Below are positions 39,291 through 63,453 of a stretch of 64,000 nucleotides of DNA, one piece after another. A program made the position numbers and the translations under genes. Under the pieces are notes generated by a model. The model searched no databases. It was not told where the DNA came from and saw only the letters and a list, made by a program, of their open reading frames with translations. Location: positions 1,240,001-1,304,000 of the forward strand of contig BQMF02000031.1 of NCBI GenBank assembly GCA_027922465.2, written 5' to 3'. Position 1 is the stretch's first letter. Each line of letters starts with the position of its first letter. This DNA comes from Turritopsis dohrnii. Its lineage: Eukaryota > Cnidaria > Hydrozoa > Anthoathecata > Oceaniidae.

Positions 39291-40050
39291 ACATAAGTTG
39301 TGAATTCAGTTCATATTATCAATGGGATTATTTGAACCTTTTTCTTTTATGTTTGAATTGCTAACACTCTCCTACTTAAGTTGCGGCTTACCTCTGGATC
39401 CGCCACTGGCGAGTTTAGTAGAAATAGATTTTCGTATTATATGTTATGTTGATTTAAGTTATGTATAATTTTTATCTTCTTGTAATCCTGTTAAATGTCA
39501 TGGATTAAAATCTTTGAAATGCCCAAGTTTCTCCTGCTCCTATTCATGCAACTTATGAACAATTTCATGTAATGTTTACTTAAATATATTACCAAATTCA
39601 CATTTCTGGCAAAATTTGGAAGGTGTGCACAAAGAACAATTGGAAGGTCCTGATATTAAAGTTGGCAGGTACTTGCAGATTTTCCCCTGATTTTCCCCTG
39701 ACTTTCAAATGATTTTGGTTCACTTCCATCGAATATCATTTTATTCTTCATGTGAACCATGTGAAGTCATACTTTGGGAATTGTGATAGACCTGTTCTCA
39801 CGTAAGCAACAAGAACAGAATGGATAGTCATTCAGATATCTTGAAATTTCCTCTAGGCCTGCTTTGGAAATTGTTCAAGCCCTGAGGTTTCTAGTTTATT
39901 ATTAATACTGCTATGTTTATTTTATAACAAAACATTGATTGCTTTGGTAAAATTTAGATGTTTAACAAGAAGATCAATTTCCGAAAACAAAAACAGTTAT
40001 GTAACAATAAGTGAGCAATTACTCTAAGTGAGAGTCTCAGTTGTCACACA
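39291..40050. other. Intergenic with a diverged copy of the 6.4-kb repeat
   Basis: About 39490-39700 resembles the repeat in the last intron of the left ABC gene (TTTCTCCTGCTCCTATTCAT, CAACTTATGAACAATTTCAT, GGAAGGTCCTGATAT-like). No gene is seen. Confidence 0.4.
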
Positions 40051-40054
40051 CGGC

Positions 40055-40850
40055 ATAAAAGATTTTGCACCTTTAAAAAATAAAGATACTGTGACTGCCT
40101 TTTGTTTTTATATATATTTCAACACTTGAAATTAAGGCTACAAAGAAAATAAACTATGTCTAAATAATATGTACATAAAGTAAACATAGAACATAACAAA
40201 AATAGATAAAAGACTAAAAGTATGAAAGAAGACTAGCCAAAGAACTAAATGGATAACCAATGCAGAAGTACAAAATGGTAGGCAAATGGAAACAAAATGG
40301 CTGAAAGGGGTGGGGCAAGGCAAAAGTAACACAAGCAAAACTGTAAATAAACAAAATATAAATAAAATAAAATAAAAACTTACTGAAATATAAGGTCCAA
40401 TAATATAAAGCAGCCACAAGCAAGTAGATGTAAAAATAAATCAATATGATACCAATAGACTAAAGACTTTACTAAGTGCTAGAGCACAACTGCTCTGCTT
40501 AAAGTCTATATGCAACTGAATGTTAAAGCAAACTTGACAAAAGCTATTTATAGAAAAATATAAACAAAAATGGTAGCTACCAATCAAAACAAAATAAAGT
40601 TACATCAGGAACAGATACGGTTGTTAATGTCTTATGTCTTAATTGTCTTAATTGATCGTTAAAATCTTAATGAGTTTTTCCATACATATTCTTCTACTTT
40701 TCCATTTACTACAAAAATTACATCCCGAGAAAGACCAAAAAATAAGAATTCCATCGATATAAAATTTATAAAAATGAATTGGATATTTTCTTCAAAAATG
40801 CGATGACAATTTTTGACGCCAAAATTTTGAAACACACTGTACATTATCAT
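40055..40850. mobile_element. Mariner-type element end, split by a ~500-bp insertion
   Basis: 40055-40105 and 40610-40850 together match the right end of the adjacent full element (42655-42914): AAAAGATTTTGCACCTTTAA, TTAATTGATCGTTAA, AATGAGTTTTTC and the terminal TTTTGAAACACACTGTA. The A-rich segment between (about 40110-40610) is absent from the full element and looks like a later insertion; its open frames are low-complexity. Confidence 0.65.
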
Positions 40851-40921
40851 TTAATGGATCAGCTTAAATTGTTTGAAATTAAAGAAAACGTGATACATAG
40901 TGAATTAAATAATCGTCATAA

Positions 40922-42915
40922 TACAGTGTGTTTCAAAAAAGTTGCAACAAGAATTATAACCGCTTATATTTCAATAAATTCTGATTATTGGATGATAATT
41001 TTTATATTATTGAAAACCTTATTTTTTTCATCTTTCCAATGATGTATTTTTTTGTAGATGTTGGAAAATAGGAAAAGAGAAAATCGAAAAAATAACTCCA
41101 GAAAAACTCATTATTTTCTTAACGACCAATTAAGACGTTGCACAAAAAGTATAATTTAGCACAACAAAGAGAATCATTTCAGAAGTTCAATACTAATAAT
41201 TTTCTTTAAGTCACCGTTTACACCAAAGACGAGTTACAATTTTATCAAAATAAAAAATAAAGTTTCTATTTTAAGAAAACTGAAGTTGAAAAAACGTTCA
41301 TCTAAAAACAAAATCAAGTTTTTTCCAGGGTGAAAATTTTATAAGAAGCGTGAAAACAATATTACGTTACTGCGCATTTACAAAATCAACATTACACCAT
41401 ATTTTACTTACGAAATAAAATGAGGATTGTTTAACATAACGTCAAAATAAACTAAAAAGTTCAATTTCCCTCGACATGTCCGCCATTCTCTAGAATACAT
41501 TTTTGCGCTCTATGTCTCATGTCTTGCATGATTTGTCGGTTGCCCCGGAGAATGTTCATTTCATTCACGATTCTTTGTCTTAAATCGTTCAAGTTAGCAA
41601 TTGGTTGAAGTGTAGACTTTTTGCTTCAAGTAACCCCATAAGAAAAAGTCACAGGGCGTAAGGTCAGGCGATCTTGCAGGCCACGGTACCTGATGACCCA
41701 TTGCAATCGCTCTCCGACCGAAAACATCCTGTAACCTTCTTCTAACAAGGCGCGTTCTATAGGGAGTTGCGCCATCTTGAACCCACCAAAGTCTGTTGTT
41801 TTGAAAGTTAGGGAGAGTATAATTATTAGAGAGCTGAGTAAGAGCTCGGTTATTGAGCATCTCTAGATAAGTTCTCCCATTCACATTTGCATTGAAGAAA
41901 AAAGGGCCCAAAAGAGTGCCATTCCCACAAACTCCTCCCCACAGATGCAGCTTTCGTCTATCACCACTGACTTTAAAATTTGCAGTTGCTGGTGGGTTAC
42001 CTTTGGGGGCATAATAGCGTACATTTTGTGACGATACATGGCCATTCATGCCAAATACAGCCTCATCACTAACAATAACATTCGGTAGAAATCTTTGGTT
42101 GTGACATGAATTTTCGAAAAATCAAGTCTTCTTTGAAAATCGTTGTTCTTTAATTCACTTCATGAACACGATATGGATGGTATTCCAAATCAGATCTTGT
42201 GATTCGGTGAACTGCAGAGCTGGAAAGTCCAAGTTGATTTCGTCTGCAACTCATCCTGTGGTTATTATGAATTGCAACTTGAACTGCATTTATATTCTGG
42301 GGTTCTTCTCCGTCCACTATTTCCCTTGTGTCGATTTTCCAAAGTGCCATTCTGAAGAAACTTTATGACATTTTTGTGGATTGTCGCTTAATTCGGAGGT
42401 GCACGCTGAGGGTATCTTCTTGCAAATTCAGTTAGAGTTTGGGTGGTGCTCTTGGTCTCTAGGGATACTGACACAGGACAAGAGCGCTGCTCCACAGTTA
42501 AATATTCAGGCATGATAAACACTTCTCAAAACTCATTTACTGTGCGTTAACTTGCCTCTCGTGTCTCTTCTGCTTTATTTTCAAGCAAGCAAATTTATGG
42601 AAAATCAAGCAATTAACTGCCTTAATTGGAAGTCTCAAATGTAAAATGAACTTACTAAAAGATTTCGCACCTTTAAAACAATGAAGATACGGTCGTAAAT
42701 TTTTGTTTTAATTGATCGTTAAGAAAATAATGAGTTTTTCTAGAGTTATTTTTCCGATTTTCTCCTCTTCTATTTTTCCAATTTCGAAAAAAATACATCA
42801 TTGGAAAAAGGAACAATAAGGTTGTCAATGATATAAAAGTTATCATCCAATGATCAGAATTTATTGATATATAAGCGATTATAATTCTTGTTGCCACTTT
42901 TTGGAAACACACTAG
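40922..42915 (-). mobile_element. Mariner/IS630-type transposon with ~230-bp inverted repeats
   Basis: The left end ACAGTGTGTTTCAAAAAAGT and the inverse of the right end TAGTGTGTTTCCAAAAAGTG open long imperfect inverted repeats. These share ACAAGAATTATAA, CGCTTATAT, TCAATAAATTCTGAT, ATTGGATGATAA and CCAATGATGTATTTTTTT over about 230 bp. A single broken transposase gene lies between them on the minus strand. The about 2-kb size and TA-flanked ends fit the IS630/Tc1/mariner superfamily. Confidence 0.85.
41461..42513 (-). pseudogene. IS630/mariner-type transposase, frameshifted
   Basis: Start ATG at 42513, original stop at 41461-41463, about 350 codons. The N-terminal helix-turn-helix part (YLTVEQRSCPVSVSLETKST; later LENRHKGNSGRRRTP) resembles the DUF4817-type DNA-binding domain. 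It is followed by GLSSSAVHRITR and the DDE core: first Asp in VSDEAVFGMNG, second in WVQDGATPY, third in RSPDLTPCDFFLWGYLK. The C-terminus (NDLRQRIVNEMNILRGNRQ) lies in another frame. I see one in-frame TAA and at least four frame changes (near 42270, 42160, 42075 and 41605), so it is inactive, though all three catalytic Asp codons remain. Confidence 0.88.
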
Positions 42916-43950
42916 AATTATAGTCCTAGTGGGCAAAATTGTCATAAAAAAAACAAACTGATTCTCATTTAAACTGATAATGTATTTCAGCCCTTATTTT
43001 CATCAAATGTATCTGTTGTTGTTGTTGTCGTTATTTGGTAAAGGTCAGTAAAAAGAAATTACAAACTGATGTGGACCTTTTTAAAATAAAAACACATTTT
43101 TTTAAGGACATGTTTCGACATTCTTATGTCATCATCAGCTATAAAATATTACAACAAAAAATTCCTACATATATAAAATAATGATTACAAAAGGTGTTAC
43201 AAAAAGCTAACATCAAAATCTCCAATTAAAATTAGTGAGACTAAAAGTGTGAAAAGATGACAGAGTTAAAAAGACAATAGAAAGTGTGAAGAGTAAATGT
43301 AAAGTATGAATAAGGGAAAGATTAAAGAAAGATGAAAGAAACGAAAAAAGAAAGAAAAGAAGATTACACCGACAATGTTTTCCCTATGCACTTTACTTGA
43401 TGTGGACCTACTATAAACTAAAACTAAAAAACTAGAAATTATTTATATAAACTAGAACAATTAAAAACTGTATAAAATAAATAAAATTATGAAATATCTT
43501 TTCAAATAAATGTAAAATAAAACCACAAATACATGATTTGTCGAAGAAATGACAATTAATCGATTGGTTTGAGCCATTTGTTTGAAAAACCATGTACTAT
43601 GGGCGGGATTTACACCAGATGAAAGAATTTCGAGAATCATATCGTAAAGCACTTGAATTACAGAAAATAAATCAAAATCCGATTTTAGGATTGAGAATTG
43701 GGGAAAGGACAAGGCGTGGAGACACAAAAACAAATAAGAGATGTAATTGATACTTTATTGGTTGTACAAATCTAGTTGCCTTAAAGTGGATAGAGTTGAT
43801 TTTATACATCTCATTACCAGGACAGCCACTCCATACTGCGATGCAGTATAGAATTGATGGTAAAATTCCTTTAAAATAATGAACTCATTTTGTATAAGTT
43901 TTGTAGCTTGAGTTTAAAGTTTTTCAGAATTTTCAAAGTATGTAGTTTCC
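42916..43950. other. Repeat-derived stretch, no gene
   Basis: The reverse complement of 43107-43140 (GATGATGACATAAGAATGTC then GAAACATGTCC) resembles the terminal CTGATGATG...CGAAACATG motif of Penelope-like elements. The rest is A-rich, with weak open frames on the minus strand (43461-43733) that I do not recognise. Confidence 0.35.
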
Positions 43951-43959
43951 ATGATATGT

Positions 43960-45520
43960 TATCATCTATCGTAACCTAGTGTTCTTTGTTACATTTATTG
44001 CATTAGTGCCAAGCTTGAATTCTGGAAAAAGACTGATAAAGAGGCTTTTAGAAATGAACATGATTTCCGTCTTTCCTACATCTGTGTGAATGGCAAATCC
44101 ATTTTTGTCAGCCCATTTTTGTAATTGGTTTATGATTTTCTGTACTTTTTGAAAAGCATCAGTATATTCATCGCATACTTCATGACAAATCAAATCGCCA
44201 GCGAACATATCAGTCTCGCCATCTTCAAGATTTTCAGGAAGATCGTTCATGCTTATACTGAAAAGTAGCGGTCCTAACAAAGAACCTTGAGGCACATCAT
44301 TTTCGACTTTTATTTTCTCAAATTAATTATTCACAACTGTATATTAATGTCTTTCTGACAAGTAGGTGTCAGGAATGTCGTATAGACTTCCTGATATTCC
44401 ACATGTTTGAATCTTTTTTAATAGTAGTTGGTGTGGTACCACATCGAAGGTCTTTTGAAATCAATAAAGATACAAGCTACGCATTTTCTCTCGTCTACGG
44501 CCTTATGCCATTTTTCAGTCACATCATAATATCGATTCATATATTCGAAAACCCCATTGTCTCTCGCTGATTAGACAAAGGGAATCAAGGTGGGATTTCA
44601 TTTGGTCAATTACTTTACTAGCTATACTCAGTAGCGTTATTGGTCTGTAGTTGTTGCAGTCAGACTTTTTTTGTGCAGGCAAGTAACTCTTCCAACCTTC
44701 CAATCACTTTGGAACTTGTTTCATTCAATCGAACTCTTTATGACTTTGTATAAACCACTTGATTGTGGTCCTTTCGCTTTAATGTGGTCGGCCTTAATAT
44801 TATCAGGACTTGAAGCTTTTCCCATTTTCATTGCGCATTTGAAGGCATTTTCATATCGATTCGTTGATATAGATAACATGAGAACAGGGTGTAACACGAT
44901 ATGTGACTGGTGTCATTATTACTTTGAGTGTTTAGTTCATTTCCAATGTTTGCAAAGTGATAGTTAAGTGCATTTGCCTTTTCTTTACTATTTGTATAGA
45001 TAGTATTTTCTACAGTAATTGTTCCTATAGTTTTTGAATGTTGCTTTCCCTGGAAGGAATTTACAGCTTTCCAGAACGATTTAGTTGATTCACTTTTAGC
45101 AAAAGTTTCTTTCCAATAACTTGTTTCAGCAAGTTGTAGAAGACGTTTGCATTTATTTCGTTGTATTTTATAAGATTTCCAGACATTTAGGTTTGAACGT
45201 TTTGCTTGGATAAGTAGTTTGTAGTGATGGTTGAGTTCTTTTTCAATCTCTCTGCTTACCCATTGCTTGTTTTTTGTCCTCTTTTTCAATTTCAGTGTCT
45301 TAGCGTGACTCTGTGTAACGTCAATGTATAGTGTATTCCATAAGTGGTTCACATCGTCCACATCTTCAAAAATCTCTAAAAAATGCCATGGGACCAGGTC
45401 AAAATCACGCTTTAGTTGGTCAATATCTTCAATTATATATATAATTTTTAGAGGTTGTTTTTGTTTTTTGATGTTGGTTACAGCGTAAATCAAGTGATGG
45501 TCAGAAATCAATTATCGTAG
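43960..45520 (-). pseudogene. LINE ORF2 remnant: linker and reverse transcriptase
   Basis: Reading leftward, 45511-44828 is open and begins with the endonuclease motif SDHHLIYAV, then the linker KQWVSREIEKELNHHYKLLI, WKAVNSFQGK and NALNYHFANIG. Further on, in shifting frames, come SPDNIKADHIK, NNYRPITLLSIASKVI and, at 44295-43966, PQGSLLGPLLFSISMNDLP and MFAGDLICHE, where the catalytic YADD is degraded. Frameshifts and stops make it a pseudogene. The upstream endonuclease continues at 47160-47710 beyond an inserted transposon. Confidence 0.88.
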
Positions 45521-45575
45521 GTACCAGAGGATAAGACGTTTGAAGTTGACATAGTCACTCTAGTTGAACCGTTAA

Positions 45576-47159
45576 TAGCCGTTTTTATACTGAGACGTAA
45601 ATTACGTCCAGACGTAATTTACGTCTGAAGAAAAGTTTCGTCCATCAGCGTAAAACCGTTTTTTTACAAAATTTTGTCCTAACTTTCATCCGTCTACTTT
45701 TGCTTAATTTTCATCCGTCTCAGACATAAGTTTCGTCTTCCAAACAGAAGGAAGTTTTAAAAACATCGTCCAGTATAAAAACGTAAAATGTAGAAACATC
45801 GTTTGATCAAAAAAAACGAATTCATACTGACGAAAGAAATCTAATAGGACGAAAGGTACGTGATAGATTTAACAGTATAAAATCGGTGCAAAAGTTCATG
45901 ACGGACGAAAAAATAGCAAAAATTTGTAAATTTTGTCTACTTATAACTTTCGTCGAAACGATGCAAGTTAGAGCTTAGTCGAATGAAAGTGATCATACTT
46001 TCAGAAATTTTTAAATTGTGACACGAGCTTTCTTAAGTGTAGATCAGACCTTAGCAATCGAACGTATTTTGTAAACAACACTTTAACGTAACATATAATA
46101 TAACAGTATAACATACATGACTGAAAACTGCAATGCTAAGATCGTGATGTCTTAGAAAAAAAGGTATTGCTAGAAGATGGACTAAAGAAGAGGTGGAAAA
46201 GTTTGCTGAAGTGTTGGCCGATCCATCAAACGAGTATGCGTTGTCTGTAGAAAGGTTGGCGTTTAAAAAATCGTCAAACAATGAAGTTTATGAGCATGTT
46301 AAGCGAAGCTTCGAGGAAGAGATTGGAAAGAAATATTTTAAAGAAATAAACGAAACGAACAATTTCAAAGACAAGAAAGGAATGTTGGTAAGCTATAAAG
46401 CACTAGACACGTCCATTGAAAGGCTTAGAAATAAATTCAAATCGCTGAAATCTGAATGGGTCAAGCTGAATGCATGCATTAAAAGGGGTAGTGGTCTAGC
46501 CCCATCGAAAAAACCACTTTGGTTTAAACATATCGATCCTGTCTTCACTGAAACTAACGAAAAAATTCGATTGACTTCCTCTGCACTGGAGACATCTTTC
46601 GCACAGGACGACGACGAGTTTGAAGAAGATGGAAAGGGAGAATAAGATGGAGACGATCCCCGAGATGATAAAGAAGAAGAAACGAAAGTTGAGGATGATG
46701 AAGAAGAAGTGCCAGATGATAGGAATCGTGAGGATGCAGACAACCAGGAAGGTCACCAACAAGGAAAACGGAAAACCGTAGTGGCACCGCATAAAAAAGC
46801 GAAAAAAGTAAGATCAAATAAGCAAGTCTTCGTCAAGTCTTCTTCGCTTATTTTTAAGCATGAAAAAAAGAGTCCTCTGATGCAGCAACATCCATCTTGA
46901 CAATAAAAAAGATGCAAGTTTGTTTAATTCAGACGAAAGTTTCTTCTAACTTTCGTCTGGAAGTCAAAAGTTTTGTCTGAAAAATGTATCCATTCGTCTG
47001 AATAAAACTTTCATCCGTCTACCGATTTTACACTGACGCTTAAAAAAAAACTCGTCGATTGAGTATTTTTTTCGTCTGCCCGATTTTATACTGTCGAAGG
47101 ATTTTTTCAGACGAATTATACGTCTTGACGTAATTTACGTCTCAGTATAAAAACGGCTA
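45576..47159 (+). mobile_element. TA-flanked DNA transposon carrying a Myb/SANT-like gene, inserted in a LINE
   Basis: The ends TAGCCGTTTTTATACTGAGA and its exact inverse, about 33 bp perfect, border 1584 bp. Terminal regions are rich in GACGTAAATTACGTC palindromes and TTTCGTCC/TTCGTCTG motifs on both sides. It splits a LINE between its endonuclease (47160-47710) and RT (below 45520). It encodes only the DNA-binding-type protein at 46156-46900 and no transposase, so it is probably a deletion derivative of a two-gene element. Confidence 0.85.
46156..46900 (+). pseudogene. Myb/SANT-like transposon protein with an in-frame stop
   Basis: A frame open from an acceptor-like CTTAG (46151-46155) to TGA at 46898-46900 is broken by one TAA at 46643-46645. 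It begins GIARRWTKEEVEKFAEVLAD, a Myb/SANT trihelix start, then RNKFKSLKSEWVKLN. A long acidic stretch (DEEEVPDD) lies after the TAA and is followed by a basic nuclear-signal-like tail (KRKTVV, HKKAKKVR). Codon use and composition continue across the TAA, so the stop is probably a single recent substitution. Such proteins accompany Harbinger-type transposases, where they carry them to DNA. The true first exon was not identified. Confidence 0.65.
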
Positions 47160-47710
47160 GTATGTTCTTCAGGCTTCGGGAGAATATTATGTTTTTAATT
47201 TTAATTATTTGGGCTGAATTGGAATCGTGCATATTAATTAAAATTAATTAATTAATTAATTAATTAAAATCTCCAATTAGCATACCGTTTTTCCTTTTCA
47301 TACAAATATTTGTGACTGTCTTTTCGAATTTGTTTAGGAAATGATTGCAATTTGGTCTGTATATGCAACCGATTAGTAGTTGACACTAAGCCAGGTAGAT
47401 TCGAAGTCGGTTGAGATATTTGGTTCAAGCACATTTAAGTGTTCTTTATAGTATATCATAGTACCACCTCCTTTTCGTCCATCGTTTCGTTTCGTACAGT
47501 AGCCTTAAATGTCGATTTCACCATCTGATGTACTACGTGATAGATGGGATTCACTCAATGCAAGAATATCGAAATTAACTGTGTGTAGCAGAGGAGAGAT
47601 TTCGGAAAGTTTCGCCTTCAATCCATTTACGTTCAGTAAATTTACGTGCAATACGTAGTCCCAATTCATTTGATATGTCCTGTGCCAAATTCTCGTATGG
47701 ATCACCAGCC
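47160..47710 (-). pseudogene. LINE endonuclease domain (5' part of the split LINE)
   Basis: Reading leftward from 47705: NLLNVNGLKAKLSEISPLL, FDILALSESHLS, then after a stop GGGTMIYYKEHL, FESTWLSV and NGMLIGDFN. These are the ordered motifs of APE-type LINE endonucleases (LNVNGL, ESHL, GGG, GDFN). A TTAATTAA microsatellite at about 47238-47268 interrupts the end. The continuation is the RT remnant on the other side of the inserted transposon. Confidence 0.85.
47238..47268. repeat. (TTAA)n microsatellite
   Basis: Seven to eight tandem AATT units within the LINE remnant. Confidence 0.95.
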
Positions 47711-48091
47711 ATTTTTTACAGTATGTACAGTGTGTTTCATCGTGTTGGAAACGGAAATTTTAAAGCTGTTTTTTTTAAATGAATATACCGAATTTCAAAA
47801 TAATTTTTACATCGATGGAAAGCTATTTTCAAGTTCTTTCGGCTAGTTTATTTTTATGAAAAATGAAAAAGTGGAACACTCTGCTTTGGGATGAAATTCA
47901 CATCAGTTATAATCCTTATAGAGGGCTAATGAAATCCTGTAGCATCTTTGGGATTTTAATAGTTTCTTTGATATGTTTAAATGGAAACTTCATCCTATAG
48001 TGAAAAATCTTTTTAAAATTTGGCAAATACCTGCAAAATAAACCTGCAAAATATTATTGTTTTTGAGCATGTTTAACTGTTTATTCTTCAG
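47711..48091 (+). promoter_or_regulatory. Upstream flank of the second ABC gene
   Basis: Contains an orphan mariner-type terminus (TACAGTGTGTTTCATCGTGT at 47727) with no matching second end found. The last bases form a good splice acceptor, TTTATTCTTCAG (ending 48091), 14 bp before the ATG. It may take either a 5' UTR exon or a trans-spliced leader. Confidence 0.45.
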
Positions 48092-48105
48092 ATTTCTAAA
48101 GAATC

Positions 48106-60269
<12,164 letters not shown>

Positions 60270-60637
60270 TAACATTGTTTTGGTCTTCAAAGAAAGAAAA
60301 TCATAATTAGCAATTTTCTTTGCACAATTTCAATATTATAAATCTGATCGAATGACTCTAAAAATAATAAACATTGAAACAATTATATAATAAACTTTAC
60401 CCAAATATTTTTGCGTAAACATGAAAGCGAGGCTAAATGTGGTAGATGAAATTAGGCATGGCGACGAATAGTAAAAAAGCAGTGCTGAGGGACGCCTAAA
60501 TGATTTGTTATTGCTATTGCTATTGATATTGATTTGATATTGAACCTACACTCAATTCTAAAAATAATAATAAACAATCAATAATCATCAATATGGGGAA
60601 AGTCATTGAACGAAAGAAAGGAAATTTTTCACTGTCA

Positions 60638-60692
60638 TAAAAAAGTTTAATATTCTATTTAACATAGTTAAATAGAATATTAAACTTTTTTA
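60638..60692. repeat. Perfect 26-bp hairpin with a three-base loop
   Basis: TAAAAAAGTTTAATATTCTA and the next six bases are followed by ATA and then the exact inverse, 55 bp in all. It lies 370 bp into the last visible ABC intron. Confidence 0.95.
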
Positions 60693-61889
60693 ATGATGTA
60701 CCTATAGCATTACGAAAGTGTTCTTCATATTTACTAACGTTACTTGTAAAGGAGATTTGTTGGAGTTGTATCATTTTGTTGAATACTCTTGATCTTTTGT
60801 TCCAAAAGTTCCAATTTTGTGTCTAATCATTCAAAACACCAATATCAGGCATTATTACACCTTCACGATCACTATTCATTTCACAATCGGATTCTACAAT
60901 GCTCACTAAGGATGCTTCGATTATTATAGATGTTCTTTTCTTAGGAGACTTTGGTTATCTAACAAAACCATTGGACTTGAATGTAAACATAATTGCTCCT
61001 AGAATGACTGCTTTTTAGACCAACATCGTCAGAAACTTTTATGTCATTGCCTTTAAAATGAAACTTAGAGATATGTCTTGTCTTATGTCTAGTGTCAAAC
61101 GTATCAGTAGCCCTTTCACTTACTTAATGACTTGTTACTTTAATCCAACAGGATTTATCAGACTTGGTCTTTGCTTGGTATTTGGAACAATGTTTTACCA
61201 GGGTTTTGCTTTAAAATATCTTTGGTAGCCACTTTTACAACCAGACATACAACAATATTTTCCATATGCACCAGACACACTCTTCGTGTGTTGATAATGC
61301 GTTTCATTTCCTTTTGGGATATCGAAGAAATATTCTTTCATCAATGTTATAAGTGACAATCCACAGACACTCATCATAAAAACAAACTCTCTAACTAACA
61401 CACCTGGTTCTTTTTGTTTTCACAAAGAATTTTCGTATTAAATGACTTTTTTTCTGACGTTTCCTATGCTCTCAATTGTTTGGTTTTGCAAAAGATTTCT
61501 GGCAATAATGCAGAAAATGTGTCAAAGAAATTTTCTTAAGTTAAAAATGTTGAATATGATCACATATGTTGTGGGTTTTCTACACAGCAACTTTTTTATT
61601 TGTGTGGGTTACTTTTTAAAATCATTTTCATCGTATTCTACAGACTTTCAGCTTTCCAACGAGGGGTCAACCAAGTTTCTAGCCTTCATAGAACTGGAGA
61701 TATTTCAATTTTTGTATGCCTAATTTAGGGTAATTTTGGACATAAATTTGAATGGAAATAGCTGCGATTTTTGGCACAAAGACGGGGGTCATGTCACGTA
61801 AAATGTGCAATAACACAATAGTTTTGACGCAGAATTATTTAATATAAGATTTTTAAAGTGTATTTCAGTATTTACTAAATCCATGTTAT
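60693..61889. other. ABC intron sequence, no exon found
   Basis: I looked for the continuation of NBD1 (the LCTHxTxxL switch region) and did not find it. An open frame at 61442-61723 has no matching domain. Confidence 0.4.
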
Positions 61890-62570
61890 ATAATGCCACG
61901 CCCATTTTGCCTCAACGATTTTAATGATTGGGACCTAGGACCGGGACCCGGACCAAAACCTAAAAAAGTACAAAGCACTACAAAGAAGATGCTGGATAAG
62001 AAAGGTTGAAAGGTATAAGTCCAATAAAAATTGTTAAATAGACATTACCAAGCCACGCCCATTAGGAATATGTACCTTACATACCAAGACCCTGCAACCT
62101 TGACCCCGTAACCCTGACCAAGACTGGAAAATGCACATCAGGAGAGGCTTGTTTGGACAAGAATCTTATTTGAACGATGTTACTCCACTAAAATTGTCAA
62201 GTAGACATTGATGAGCCACACCCATTAGAATTATATACCTTGTAGACCCCGTAACCTGGACACAATTCTGAGTGTTAATTTGCTATCTTGTTATTTTGTT
62301 ATCTTTCTTTTTATTATATACAATGCTAACTAGTAACATATATGCCACACCCCATGGACTTTCATATGACCTGTTTATGACCTGCCCCTACCACCAAGAC
62401 CAAGGCTTCGATCCATGTCTCCATTATTTTGATTGTGACGCTTTACAACTAGACTCAGGCCGTAGTACCACTGAAGTGATATTTGTGTGATAAAACAAAG
62501 TTCTATGTCACTGTTAAAGATTGCAAAACAGATGTCTAATAGCCCTACCCACATGAAATACATACAAGGC
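61890..62570. repeat. Degenerate tandem repeat with GCCACRCCCATT motif
   Basis: The motif occurs at about 61895, 62053, 62215, 62342 (GCCACACCCCATGG) and more weakly at 62539. Spacing is about 130-200 bp. Several copies are preceded by AAATTGTyAArTAGACATT and followed by CCxTGxAxxCCGTAACC-like text. An old, decayed array. Confidence 0.6.
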
Positions 62571-63047
62571 AAAGGCCCCAATACCAGGACACATGATGAA
62601 ACCTGGGTTCTAACACCAAAATATTTAATTGTCCATAACTTATTGGTTATCAAGAACACAATAATGAACAGTTAGAATTATCTTTTTGTCAAACAATGCA
62701 AAACTACAAGAACAATAACATTATTATAACTATAAGTCAGTGACCACTGATAGCAAGAAATGAAATTTAAAATGCTTGAGTTTGGATTATTTTCTTTCAA
62801 AAATAAAAATGTCTCAAAGATGGAAATTAGAAAAATAAAAATAGTATATATATATATAATAAAGAAATATTCAGCTTCTTCTGTCACTGACTAATATCAA
62901 TTTCTACAGGGATCGAAGATGTGAGTTTAAACGTTTTGACTGGTTCTTCTAGTGATGTTTTAGAGGGAAATAGCTAAAAAAAAAAGACACAGAAAAAACA
63001 AAAAAAAACCTTTTCATATAAAATAATACACGGCAATTGCTATTACC

Positions 63048-63453
63048 TTAAGGGGATTTATTTTTGCGTGGACTAATTTTTGCGAGCCACGGTTTTAGAG
63101 CGTTTTGCGTGGATTTATTTTTGCGAGACAGAGCTTCTCAAGGAAAATAGTTCAATTTATTTTTGCGAATGTGAACAAAATGCAATGCGAGTATTTTATA
63201 ATTTATAGCTTAGTAGTAGCAGCGAAAATCACCATTTCCATATGCCTGCCACATTGCAGAGTCAATGGGTGCTTGATATAAGTACAAGGAAATAGTTAAT
63301 ATACGAAAGGTACACAGAGCCAAAAAATGAGCAAATAAAATCATAAAATTTTGCGAGGATTTTTTTTTGTGAATCGTTCATATCTTGACATTTTTTGTGG
63401 TCAAAATTCGAAAAAGTCAAAAAAATTAATCCACACAAAAAAAATCCCCTTAA
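63048..63453 (+). mobile_element. TTAA-flanked MITE family T, copy 3
   Basis: The ends CCTTAAGGGGATTTATTTTT and the inverse of AAAAAAAATCCCCTTAAGG border the element, with the same body as the copies at 21864 and 38710. Both ends contain TTAA. Confidence 0.9.

Noticed and set aside
40138..40444. Hydrophobic minus-strand open frames resembling membrane proteins
   Set aside because: They arise from A-rich plus-strand sequence (poly-Lys antisense gives Phe/Leu) and have no conserved domain.
46393..46817. Three minus-strand open frames rich in Ser, Phe or Leu
   Set aside because: They are antisense shadows of the Myb-like, Glu/Asp-rich coding frame on the plus strand.
62870..62990. Possible ABC exon after TTTCTACAG at 62909
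   Set aside because: Its translation (GSKM then stop, or other short frames) does not match the NBD1 switch region or linker.
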